Positions 1 through 6,654 of a stretch of DNA of 12,534 nt are shown here, in pieces. The position numbers and the translations under genes were made by a program. Within the stretch, counting starts at the first letter, position 1. Every line of letters begins with the position of its first letter. The notes under the pieces are model-generated. The model did not search any database, was not told the origin of the DNA, and saw only the letters and a list, made by a program, of their open reading frames with translations. The stretch comes from DATKEH01 sp035546355 (GTDB lineage: Bacteria; Acidobacteriota; Thermoanaerobaculia; Multivoradales; JAIOJS01): assembly GCA_035546355.1 (NCBI GenBank), contig DATKEH010000256.1, positions 1 to 12,534 of the forward strand, in the 5' to 3' direction.

Positions 1-8
1 CCGTGCCG

Positions 9-14
9 TAAGAT
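9..14 (+). promoter_or_regulatory. Candidate -10 element (TAAGAT) just upstream of mntA
   Basis: TAAGAT fits the TANNNT pattern of a sigma70-type -10 box and ends 9 bases before the ATG at 24, so transcription would begin at or within a few bases of the start codon. No Shine-Dalgarno sequence is visible before the ATG, which is consistent with a leaderless or nearly leaderless mRNA. The -35 region would lie outside the window, so the call rests on one hexamer. Confidence 0.3.
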
Positions 15-23
15 CGTCGCGGC

Positions 24-434
24 ATGAAGGATCGGATACGCCGCTTCTTCGAGGAGCACGCGGGGCCGGAGGTGGTGGCGGTCTACCTGTTCGGCAGCCA
101 CGCCGAGGGTCGAGCCCACCGCGAGAGCGACGTGGACCTCGGCGTGCTGCTGGATCGCGACCGACTGCCGAGCGAGAAGGAGCGGTTCGAGACCCGGCTG
201 CGGCTCGCCGGACAGCTCGAGGGGCGGCTGGGGACGGGCCGGGTGGACGTCGTGATCCTCGACGACGCGCCTCCTACGCTGGGCCGCGAGATCGTCACTC
301 GAGGCGAGCTGCTGGTGTGCCGGGATGCGACCCGGGAGCACGCCTTCCGCCGCGACGTCCAGCTGCGGGCCGCCGACCTGGCGCCGTTCCTCCGCCGCAT
401 GCGGCAGATCAAGCTCGAGGCCCTCGCCCGGTGA
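24..434 (+). CDS. mntA: MNT-type nucleotidyltransferase antitoxin (MntA-like)
   Basis: This 136-residue minimal nucleotidyltransferase (pol-beta fold) is the usual length of MntA-type antitoxins. The signature GSX10DXD is complete: G24-S25, then D36-V-D38, with a likely third metal-binding acid at D75 in the strand RVDVVIL. In characterised MntA-HepT pairs the MNT enzyme transfers AMP from ATP to the tyrosine of the HEPN toxin's RX4HXY motif and so neutralises it. All residues needed for that chemistry are present, so I infer an active cytoplasmic adenylyltransferase. The ATG at 24 is the only good start. The stop overlaps the GTG of the next gene (GTGA, 431-434), indicating translational coupling of antitoxin and toxin. 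A minor alternative is a stand-alone nucleotidyltransferase of other function, but the HEPN partner makes this unlikely. Confidence 0.9.
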   Translation: MKDRIRRFFEEHAGPEVVAVYLFGSHAEGRAHRESDVDLGVLLDRDRLPSEKERFETRLRLAGQLEGRLGTGRVDVVILDDAPPTLGREIVTRGELLVCRDATREHAFRRDVQLRAADLAPFLRRMRQIKLEALAR

Positions 435-868
435 CCTTCCTCGTCGAGAGGCTGGCCGAGCTGCGCCGTCACCTCGAGCACCTCCGGCGTCTCTCGGCCC
501 GGGTGCCCGGGCCCGAGGCGCTGGAGCGCGACCAGTCGCTCCACAACGACGTGATGTTCTCGCTCTTGATGGTCGCCCAGCTCGTGGTCGACATCGCGGG
601 AGAGCTCTCGGCGCGCCGCGGCTGGCGATTCGAGGATTACACCGAGGCCGTGCGCAATCTGCGCCGCCTGGACCTCCTCCCGGACGAGGCGGTGGCCGTG
701 CTCGAATCGCTCCCCGGCTTCCGTAACGTCGTCATCCACGAGTACGTCAGCCTGGACCTGCGCAGGGTCGTCGAGGCCCTCGCACGGCTCGAACCCGTGG
801 AGCAGTTTCTCGAGGCGGTCCGCCAGCTCGAGGCGAAGGGCGGGAGCGGCGAGGGCGACGCCCGATAG
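431..868 (+). CDS. hepT: HEPN-domain RNase toxin (HepT-like, DUF86)
   Basis: This 145-residue all-helical protein starts at a GTG that overlaps the stop of the MNT gene by 4 bases. Starting here gives the usual DUF86 length and N-terminus (TFLVERLAELRRHLEHL). The family's catalytic motif RX4HXY is intact as R98-NVVI-H103-E-Y105. In HEPN RNases the Arg and His form the active site at a homodimer interface and cleave RNA, in some cases tRNA. In the MntA-HepT system the motif Tyr is the residue that receives AMP. I see all three, so this should be a competent toxin controlled by the upstream MNT. The stop TAG is at 866-868, and the downstream bases run directly into a REP-like repeat whose hairpin may help end transcription. 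RNA target not predictable. Confidence 0.88.
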   Translation: MTFLVERLAELRRHLEHLRRLSARVPGPEALERDQSLHNDVMFSLLMVAQLVVDIAGELSARRGWRFEDYTEAVRNLRRLDLLPDEAVAVLESLPGFRNVVIHEYVSLDLRRVVEALARLEPVEQFLEAVRQLEAKGGSGEGDAR

Positions 869-877
869 CGGCTTCCC

Positions 878-961
878 GCCCCTACGACGGGTGTGGCGTG
901 TTGTTTCGGACGTAGGGGCCGGCCTCCGTGCCGGCCCTCCGGGGGACGGGTGGGCGCGGAG
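878..961 (+). repeat. REP-like palindromic repeat, unit A
   Basis: This intergenic unit holds an outer inverted repeat, GCCCCTACG at 878-886 and CGTAGGGGC at 911-919. It also holds a strong hairpin, GGGCCGGC at 916-923 pairing with GCCGGCCC at 930-937 over a six-base loop. Bases 926-961 match 1680-1714 downstream of the PIN gene at about 33 of 36 positions with one single-base gap. The repeated GTAGGGGC terminal motif and G/C-rich hairpins are typical of non-coding REP or MITE-like elements. No U-run follows the hairpin, so it is not a classical terminator, though it could slow transcription out of the mntA-hepT operon. No transposase is present. Confidence 0.6.
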
Positions 962-984
962 AGCCACGGGAGGGCTGATCTGGC

Positions 985-1006
985 TGTAGTACAATGGTGT
1001 GCTACA
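985..1006 (+). promoter_or_regulatory. Operator-promoter of the RHH-PIN operon
   Basis: A near-perfect inverted repeat has 9-base arms, TGTAGTACA (985-993) and TGTGCTACA (998-1006), with one mismatch and a 4-base centre. It overlaps a good -10 hexamer, TACAAT (990-995), and the right arm runs into the Shine-Dalgarno AGGAG (1006-1010) of the antitoxin gene at 1016. No convincing -35 is seen 17 bases upstream. Ribbon-helix-helix antitoxins bind such inverted repeats as dimers of dimers and repress their own operons. I infer autoregulation by the downstream antitoxin, alone or with the PIN toxin. Confidence 0.6.
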
Positions 1007-1015
1007 GGAGCTGTC

Positions 1016-1258
1016 ATGCCGACGAGCATCCGCCTCGACACTGCTACCGACCGCGCGCTCGAAGAGCTCGCCAAGCGCCGTGGCAAGACCAAGTCCCAGC
1101 TGGTGCGGGGTGCGATCGAGGAGCTGCTCGCGCGCGACCAGCTGACCCCGTACGAGCTGGTCGAAGACCTGATCGGCAGCGTGTCCGGAGGGCCGGCGGA
1201 CCTGTCCGAGCGCAGCGGCGAGAAGCTCCGAGCCCTGCTGTCGGAGCGCCGGAAGTGA
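1016..1258 (+). CDS. Ribbon-helix-helix antitoxin (CopG/VapB-like)
   Basis: This 80-residue protein starts at ATG 1016 behind a clear AGGAG at 1006-1010. Longer in-frame starts would cross the operator and the REP-like repeat and are rejected. Residues about 2-40 form the RHH DNA-binding fold: a short strand (TSIRLD), then two helices around LEELAKRRG and SQLVRGAIEELLA. The tail (about 45-80, YELVEDLIGSV onward, ending ALLSERRK) matches the region that in VapB-type antitoxins wraps around the PIN toxin. It should neutralise the downstream RNase and repress the operon at the inverted repeat 985-1006. Its stop overlaps the toxin's GTG (GTGA, 1255-1258), coupling their translation. The exact VapB subfamily is uncertain. 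Confidence 0.87.
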   Translation: MPTSIRLDTATDRALEELAKRRGKTKSQLVRGAIEELLARDQLTPYELVEDLIGSVSGGPADLSERSGEKLRALLSERRK

Positions 1259-1659
1259 TCCTGATCGACACCGGCCCGCTGGTAGCCCTGATCCACCGCG
1301 ACGACACGCACCACCATCTCTGCAAGGAGACGTTCCGTTCCATGAAGCGGCCCCTGGCGACGGTCTGGCCGGCATTCACCGAGGCGGCGTATCTGCTGGG
1401 CTTTTCATGGCGCGCCCAGGACGCCCTCTGGGAGCTGGTGGCTCGCGGGGCGCTGTCGTTCCTGCCGCTGGACGAGGCCGACGCGCCGCGCATGAGGGAG
1501 CTGATGGAGCGCTACCGCGACCTCCCCATGGACCTCGCCGACGCCGCGCTGGTCCGGGTGGCGGAACGAGACGGGCACGACCAGGTCTTCACGCTCGATC
1601 GCAAGGACTTCTCTGTCTATCGGCCGGAGCGGATCGGCGCCTTCGATCTGATCCCGTAG
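1255..1659 (+). CDS. PIN-domain RNase toxin (VapC-like)
   Basis: A 134-residue PIN domain begins at the GTG overlapping the antitoxin stop; this start places the family's first strand (ILIDTGPLVAL) at the N-terminus. The acidic metal-binding residues are visible in order: D5, E43 (in PAFTEAAYLL), D93 and/or D96 (in PMDLADAALV) and D115 (in FTLDRKDF). PIN toxins are Mg2+/Mn2+-dependent ribonucleases that usually cut tRNA or rRNA at specific sites and halt translation. With a complete active site and a coupled RHH antitoxin upstream, this reads as an intact type II toxin-antitoxin pair. The substrate cannot be inferred. A REP-like unit follows directly after the stop, so the RHH-PIN pair lies between two such repeats. 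Confidence 0.88.
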   Translation: MILIDTGPLVALIHRDDTHHHLCKETFRSMKRPLATVWPAFTEAAYLLGFSWRAQDALWELVARGALSFLPLDEADAPRMRELMERYRDLPMDLADAALVRVAERDGHDQVFTLDRKDFSVYRPERIGAFDLIP

Positions 1660-1735
1660 CCGGCCCTCGTCGGTTGGTTCCGTGGCGGCCCTCCGGGGAC
1701 GGGCGGGCGCGGAGCCCCGCCCCTACATCGGGGAA
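1660..1735 (+). repeat. REP-like palindromic repeat, unit B
   Basis: Bases 1680-1714 repeat bases 926-961 of unit A in the same orientation (about 33 of 36 with one gap). The unit contains a perfect 7-bp stem, GGGCGGG (1701-1707) with CCCGCCC (1716-1722), over an 8-base loop. It ends in GCCCCTAC (1719-1726), the reverse complement of the GTAGGGGC found in unit A. It begins directly after the PIN toxin stop at 1659. Function is unknown; mRNA stabilisation, pausing, or a non-autonomous mobile repeat are all possible. Confidence 0.6.
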
Positions 1736-1759
1736 AGGGCGGTTCCGCGGCTGTCTAAT

Positions 1760-1770
1760 TCTCTGAGAGA
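1760..1770 (+). promoter_or_regulatory. Perfect 11-base palindrome upstream of the dual protease
   Basis: TCTCT-G-AGAGA lies in the only relatively A/T-rich patch (about 1754-1770) of the gap between the PIN gene and the dual-protease gene, about 33 bases before the GTG at 1803. Its place makes it a candidate operator or part of a promoter region (TCTAAT at 1755-1760 resembles a weak -10). Eleven bases is short enough to occur by chance, so the functional call is tentative. Confidence 0.25.
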
Positions 1771-1802
1771 CTGGGCACGAGGGCTGCGCGCCACGAGAGG
1801 AG

Positions 1803-4800
1803 GTGGGACCGATCGCGAGGATCCCCGAGGAGACGGCGCCGCGGGCGGTGGGGCTCCTGGTGCGGGTGGAGCAGGGGGCGGGGCTCACGCTCGCCGGGGT
1901 GCGGGCGGCGGAGGCGCCGCTGCGCGATCTCGGGTTCGCCGGGCTCGAGCGGCTGTTCGCGGTGCCGGCCGCCCCGGGCGCGCTCGGTGCGGCGCCGCAA
2001 CCGCGGGCGTGGTGGTTCCACGCGCCGCTCGCCGCGGCCCAGGCGTCGCCGTGGGATGCCGTCCACGCCGCGCTCGCCGCCGACCTCGGCTTCGGCGCCG
2101 CGGCGGGCGACGTGTTCGTCGAGCCGGACCTCGAACAGGTCTACCTCAGCACCGAGCCGGCGCCCGAGGGCCTCGCGGCCGGCTCGAAGCGCCGTCCCGG
2201 CGTCGCCGACCCCCCCGATCCCGACCTCCCCTCGGGCCCCGGCTTCGCCTGGCACCTCGGCGCCGACTTCTCCGAGCTGCGCGCCGCCCGCGAGGCGCTC
2301 GCCGCGCTCGGCCCCATCCCGCCGGGCGAGTGGGCGCGCATCGCCCACCTCGACACCGGCTACGACCCGGAGCACGGCACCCTCCCCGCCAACCTGCGCC
2401 GCGAGCTGCAACGGAGCTTCATCCCGGGAGAACAGAGCCGCGACGCCACCGACCCCGGCATCGACCGGCCCGGGCCGCTCGACAACCCCGGCCACGGCAC
2501 CGGCACGCTGAGCATCCTCGCCGGCAACCAGGTCGCCGCGCTCGGCGACTTCCTCGGCGGCGCGCCCGACGCTCCCGTCATCCCCCTCCGCATCGCCGAG
2601 AGCGTCGTGCTGCTGCGCACCAGCGCTCTCGCGAAGGCCCTCAACCACGTCGCCGAGGGCGGCCCCGGCGGCGCCCGCCTCGCCGACGTCGTCTCGCTCA
2701 GCATGGGCGGCGTCGCCTCGCAGGCCTGGGCCGACGCGGTCAACAAGGCCTACGAGGCCGGCGTCTGCATCGTGGCGGCCGCGGGCAACAACGTCTCGGC
2801 GGGCTTCTTCGGCCTGCCGACCCGCTTCGTCGTCTACCCGGCGCGCTTCCGGCGGGCGATCGCGGCGGGTGGCGTGATGGCGAACCGCGAGCCCTACTAC
2901 GGCCTGCCGGCGGGGCGGATGCAGGGCAACTGGGGGCCCGCCAGCGCGATGGCCACCGCGCTGGCCGCCTTCACCCCCAACATGCCGTGGGCCGAGCTCG
3001 GCGCGCCGGCGATCGTCGATCACGACGGCGCCGGCACCTCCAGCGCCACGCCGCAGATCGCCGCCGCGGCCGCCCTGTGGCTCACCGCCCATCGCGCCGC
3101 CCTCGCCGCCAAGTACAGCGAGCCCTGGCAGCGAGTGGAGGCGGTGCGCCACGCGCTGTTCTCGACCGCCGACCGCCTCGCCGGCGAGGCGGCGCAGGAG
3201 AAGGTGGGCAACGGCGTGCTCAGCGCCGCCGCGGCCCTGGCCGTGGCGCCCCCCGACGCGGTGGCCCTGACGCGCCGCGACCGCGCCGCCTTCGCCTTCC
3301 TGCGCGTGCTCACCGGCCTCGGCGTCGCCCCCACGGCGGGCGACGAGATGCTCGCCCTCGAGGCCACCCAGCTCGCCCAGCAGGCGGCGCGCAACGTGGC
3401 GGCCGGGCAGCCCAACCCCTTCGAGGAGATCGTCCCCGACCCCGACCTGCCGCCCGAGACGATCCCGCCGGCGCGCGTCCGACGCTTCCTGGAGGAGCTG
3501 GTCGAACACCCGCGGGCGTCGAGGGCGCTGCGCGCGCGGCTCGAGGAGGCCCACCAGGGGATGTTCGGCCAGCCGGCCCCGGCGCCGGCGCCGCGCAAGA
3601 AGCCCAAGCGGAGCCGCGGCGAGCCGGCTCCCGCACCGGCCGCCCCGACCCCGACCACCCCGCCCTCCCGCGACGACCGCCTCGCCTACGCCACCCGCCC
3701 CGCCCACCGCTCCCTGCGCGCCTACGCCCTCGAGCCCAGCCTGCAGCTGCGCCTCGACACCGCCCCGGTCTCCCGGGTCACCCTCCAGGTCCCCTGGGAG
3801 GACCTCGAATCCGGCCCGGTCGGTGAGTACCTCGAGGTCGTCGACTACGACCCGGCGAGCAAGTGCTTCTACGAGCCGGTCGACCTCGACGACCCGCGCC
3901 TGCTCGCCCAGGATGGCCTGCCCCCCTCCGAGGGCACGCCGCAGTTCCACCAGCAGATGGTCTACGCCGTCGCCGCGACCACCATCCGCAACTTCGAGCG
4001 CGCCCTGGGCCGCAAGGTCTTCTGGAGCCCCGGCCCGCCGCCGCCGGGCGCCCATCCCAAGAACGACTCCACCTACGTCCAGCGCCTGCGCATCTACCCG
4101 CACGCCCTGCGCGACGCCAACGCCTACTACAGCCCGCGGCGCAAGGCGCTGCTGTTCGGCTACTTCCCCGCCTCGGCCGACGACCCCGGCGGCCACCTGC
4201 CGGGCGGCATGGTGTTCACCTGCCTGTCGCACGACGTCATCGCCCACGAGACCACCCACGCGCTGCTCGACGGCATGCACCGGCGCTTCATCCACGCCAC
4301 CAACCCCGACGTGCTCGCCTTCCACGAGGCGTTCGCCGACGTCGTCGCCCTGTTCCAGCACTTCACCATGCGCGAGGTGCTGCGCCACCAGATCGCCCGC
4401 ACCCGCGGCGACCTGCGCTCGCACCAGAACGTGCTGGGGGAGATGGCGGGGGAGTTCGGGCGCGCCTCCGGGATGCGCCAGGCTTTGCGCAGCGCCATCG
4501 GCGCGTACCACCAGGTGGATGGCAAGCCGGTGTGGCGCCCGCACGAGCCCGACCCGCGCGAGTACCAGCAGGTGTTCGAGCCCCACCGCCGCGGGGCCAT
4601 CCTGGTGGCGGCGATCTTCGACGCGTTCCTCTCGATCTACGAGACGCGGGTGCGCGGCCTGCTGCGCCTGGCCACCGGCGGCTCCGGGGTGCTGACGCCG
4701 GGCGCCATCCCCCCCGAGCTGGTCGAGCAGCTCGCCGCCGCCGCCAACAAGGCGACGCTGCACGTGCTGATGATGTGCGTGCGGGCGCTCGACTACTGCC

Positions 4801-5534
4801 CGCCGGTGGACATCACCTTCGGCGAGTACCTGCGGGCGCTGATCACCGCCGACCACGAGCTGGTGCCCGACGACGACCTGCACTACCGGGTGGCCTTCGT
4901 CGAGGCCTTCCGCCGCCGCGGCATCTACCCGCGCGACCTGCGCACGCTGTCGGTCGAGAGCCTGCTCTGGTGCGGCCCCGGGCGCGACGAGCATCGCGCC
5001 TCGCCGCGCCTGCTCGGCGGCCTCGAGCAGCTGCGCTCCTGGTCGCTGCAGCACGTCCACACCACCGACCGCCGCGAGCTCTTCCACCTCGAGCGCGAGA
5101 TGCGGCGCCGCATGCACGGCTGGCTGCGCGAGCACTTCGCCTCCGGCCGCCACGCCGCCGCCGACGCCCGCTTCCTGGGCATCGACCCGGCGCAGCCTTT
5201 CGAGGTGCACGCCCTGCGCGTCGCCCACCGCGTCGGCCCCGACGACACCCTCCAGGGGCAGATCGTCATCGAGGTGCTGCAGGACCGCCGGGTGCCGCTC
5301 GACCCCGCCGACCCCGGCGCCGGCACGATGGAGCTCCAGGGCGGCTGCGCCATCGTCGCCGACCTACAGCGCCTGCAGGTCGACTACGCCATCCGCAAGA
5401 ACGCCCTCAGCGAGGGGCGGCTGGCCCGTCAGCAGGAATTCATGGCGCGCCACCGCGCCGGCTCGCTGTGGGCCACCTACTTCGGCGGCGAGGAGCGCGA
5501 GCCGGTGGCGCGGCTCCACCGGGGAGGGGGCTGA
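1803..5534 (+). CDS. Dual protease: subtilisin-like S8 domain fused to thermolysin-like (M4/gluzincin) domain
   Basis: This 1243-residue protein has no signal peptide or membrane segment, so it is probably cytoplasmic. Residues about 15-120, ending near VEPDLEQVY (E107-D109), look like an inhibitory pro-region. Residues about 150-480 are a subtilase with a complete triad: D184 (HLDTGYD), H231 (GHGTGT), S413 (GTSSATP), and oxyanion N329 (AAAGNN). A Pro/Ala/Lys linker spans about 590-622. The C-terminal half is a metalloprotease with zinc motif H815-E816-TT-H819, third ligand E842 in HEAFAD (compare the M4 Glu motif), and a helical tail (about 1000-1045) resembling the M4 C-terminal domain. Both active sites appear intact. 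AGGAGG (1798-1803) touches the GTG, so the AUC at 1812, eight bases away, might be the real start. I infer intracellular proteolysis coupled to the MBL gene; targets are unknown. Confidence 0.85.
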   Translation: MGPIARIPEETAPRAVGLLVRVEQGAGLTLAGVRAAEAPLRDLGFAGLERLFAVPAAPGALGAAPQPRAWWFHAPLAAAQASPWDAVHAALAADLGFGAAAGDVFVEPDLEQVYLSTEPAPEGLAAGSKRRPGVADPPDPDLPSGPGFAWHLGADFSELRAAREALAALGPIPPGEWARIAHLDTGYDPEHGTLPANLRRELQRSFIPGEQSRDATDPGIDRPGPLDNPGHGTGTLSILAGNQVAALGDFLGGAPDAPVIPLRIAESVVLLRTSALAKALNHVAEGGPGGARLADVVSLSMGGVASQAWADAVNKAYEAGVCIVAAAGNNVSAGFFGLPTRFVVYPARFRRAIAAGGVMANREPYYGLPAGRMQGNWGPASAMATALAAFTPNMPWAELGAPAIVDHDGAGTSSATPQIAAAAALWLTAHRAALAAKYSEPWQRVEAVRHALFSTADRLAGEAAQEKVGNGVLSAAAALAVAPPDAVALTRRDRAAFAFLRVLTGLGVAPTAGDEMLALEATQLAQQAARNVAAGQPNPFEEIVPDPDLPPETIPPARVRRFLEELVEHPRASRALRARLEEAHQGMFGQPAPAPAPRKKPKRSRGEPAPAPAAPTPTTPPSRDDRLAYATRPAHRSLRAYALEPSLQLRLDTAPVSRVTLQVPWEDLESGPVGEYLEVVDYDPASKCFYEPVDLDDPRLLAQDGLPPSEGTPQFHQQMVYAVAATTIRNFERALGRKVFWSPGPPPPGAHPKNDSTYVQRLRIYPHALRDANAYYSPRRKALLFGYFPASADDPGGHLPGGMVFTCLSHDVIAHETTHALLDGMHRRFIHATNPDVLAFHEAFADVVALFQHFTMREVLRHQIARTRGDLRSHQNVLGEMAGEFGRASGMRQALRSAIGAYHQVDGKPVWRPHEPDPREYQQVFEPHRRGAILVAAIFDAFLSIYETRVRGLLRLATGGSGVLTPGAIPPELVEQLAAAANKATLHVLMMCVRALDYCPPVDITFGEYLRALITADHELVPDDDLHYRVAFVEAFRRRGIYPRDLRTLSVESLLWCGPGRDEHRASPRLLGGLEQLRSWSLQHVHTTDRRELFHLEREMRRRMHGWLREHFASGRHAAADARFLGIDPAQPFEVHALRVAHRVGPDDTLQGQIVIEVLQDRRVPLDPADPGAGTMELQGGCAIVADLQRLQVDYAIRKNALSEGRLARQQEFMARHRAGSLWATYFGGEEREPVARLHRGGG

Positions 5535-5546
5535 CGTGGAGGTGCG
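5494..5546 (+). repeat. Direct repeat copy 1 (protease stop / MBL-type start junction)
   Basis: This stretch encodes the last residues and stop of the dual protease (EREPVARLHRGGG, TGA at 5532-5534), then C, then GTGGAGGTGCG. It matches 9801-9850 at 48 of 50 aligned bases: C5511 against T9818, C5516 against G9823, plus three extra bases within the G-run at 5521-5530. After 5546 the two copies diverge completely. The GTG GAG GTG CG here equals the start of the MBL gene at 9840, so this copy carries a fossil of that start. It marks the left edge of the inserted cassette. Confidence 0.85.
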
Positions 5547-5583
5547 GGGGCCGGCTGGTACTACTGAGGCTCATTCGCTGCCG

Positions 5584-6654
5584 ATGCTCTCTCGCTTGTT
5601 GGTTTTCCTGCTGGCGGCGCCGCTGGCGCCGCCAGCCTCTTTCGCCTCGAGCCCGGATGCCGCGGCAGGGGCTCCTGGGGTGCAGCTCGTCGCCCTGGTG
5701 GAGCTTCCCTCGAGCTTGGCGGGGGCGCGCGATGTGCGCTGGGATGGTGAGCGTGCGCTGCTGATCGCCACCGCCGAGGAGGGCATCCAGCGGCTCGATC
5801 TGCGGCACGACCCGCCGCGCATGCTCCCTCTCGTGCGGCCGAGCTCCGAAGGAGGGCCGTGGCTGCCCACCCGGCTGGCGGCGTCCTCCAGATGGCTGGC
5901 CTTCGCCTCGCCGGTCCGGCAGGCGGCCTGGTCAGCTCGCGAAGGCGCGGCGGAGTTCGAGGTGAGCGGGCACGGCCTCGAGTTCGTCGAAGACGTGGAC
6001 CTGGACGATGATCGCCTCCTGTTGCTGGGCACCCGGCGCGACGAAGACCGCCGCTACGCTCCGGACGGCGCCATCGCGTGGCTGCTCCCTCTCGCCAACG
6101 GGACGGACGAGCTGCAGCCCGTGCACTTCTCGTCGGCGGGGCCGGGAGCGGAGCCCATGGACCACTGCGGCGCCTTCCAGATCGGCGCCGTTCGCTTCCT
6201 CGCCGACGGCGGCTTCGTCATCGTCCCGGGGGCCGAGCCGGGCGTGTTCCGCTACGACCGGAAAGGGCGCCTGGCGAGGACCTGGAGCACCGATCCGCTC
6301 GGCGTCGATCCGTCGTGCCGGATGAGCGACGAAGAGAGAAAACGGCACCGCCACGACCCGGCGCGCTTCGCCTGGATCAATCGCCGGCCGGTGGTCGACG
6401 AGGTGATCCCGTGGGGGACCGACTTCGCCGCTATCGTTCGCCGGCCCGGTGCGGACGGCCCCCGCTGGCAGCTCGCAGTGTTCGAAGGCGAGCGGATCTC
6501 GGTGAGCGCCCTGCCCCTGGCGGTCCCGGAGCCCAACGCTCGCGTCAAGGCCGACACGCGGGGCGACCAGATCGCGCTCCTGGTCGTCGATCCGTCGCGC
6601 CCCCCGGGGCCGCCACCGAAGCCACGTCTGGCGCTGTTGAGGATAGTGCGATGA
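5584..6654 (+). CDS. Secreted beta-propeller-like protein of unknown function
   Basis: I do not recognise a named family. From ATG 5584 the 356-residue product begins with a good Sec signal peptide (MLSRLLVFLLAAPLAPP, probable cleavage near residue 22 after ASFAS). An in-frame GTG at 5536 adds 16 residues, but it lies in the duplicated junction and is better read as the fossil start of the MBL gene. The mature part shows recurring strand-turn-strand units, for example around DVRWDGERALLIAT, RWLAFAS, DDDRLLLLGT, ADGGFVIVPG and GDQIALLVVD, spaced like blades of a six- to seven-bladed NHL/TolB-like propeller. Two cysteines (in DHCGAF and DPSCRM) could form a disulfide. The stop overlaps the ATG of the next gene, so the two secreted proteins probably act together. 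No catalytic motif is visible. Confidence 0.75.
   Translation: MLSRLLVFLLAAPLAPPASFASSPDAAAGAPGVQLVALVELPSSLAGARDVRWDGERALLIATAEEGIQRLDLRHDPPRMLPLVRPSSEGGPWLPTRLAASSRWLAFASPVRQAAWSAREGAAEFEVSGHGLEFVEDVDLDDDRLLLLGTRRDEDRRYAPDGAIAWLLPLANGTDELQPVHFSSAGPGAEPMDHCGAFQIGAVRFLADGGFVIVPGAEPGVFRYDRKGRLARTWSTDPLGVDPSCRMSDEERKRHRHDPARFAWINRRPVVDEVIPWGTDFAAIVRRPGADGPRWQLAVFEGERISVSALPLAVPEPNARVKADTRGDQIALLVVDPSRPPGPPPKPRLALLRIVR

Noticed and set aside
911..961. Possible Rho-independent terminator after hepT
   Set aside because: The hairpin is strong but lacks a T-run, and the sequence recurs after the PIN gene as part of a larger palindromic repeat, so it was called REP-like instead.
83..1375. A 430-residue minus-strand frame across the first two toxin-antitoxin modules
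   Set aside because: It spans two well-supported + strand operons, a promoter and a repeat, and its product is Ser/Arg/Pro-rich without domains.
878..1735. Possible CRISPR array or insertion sequence
   Set aside because: Only two repeat units occur, separated by two genes, with no regular spacers, transposase or target-site duplication.
1682..3826. A 714-residue + strand frame overlapping the S8 domain
   Set aside because: It is extremely Arg/Pro/Ala-rich with no recognisable domain and is a frame shadow of the dual protease.
1755..5228. A 1157-residue open frame on the minus strand, opposite the dual protease
   Set aside because: In very GC-rich DNA the antisense frame of a real gene is often open. 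Its translation is a monotonous Gly/Ala/Val/Arg/Glu mix without domain motifs, whereas the + strand has two full protease active sites.
6078..6650. N-terminal extension of the multi-domain beta-sandwich gene
   Set aside because: The frame is open from 6078 but overlaps the propeller gene, is Arg/Pro-rich, and hides the signal peptide that begins at ATG 6651.
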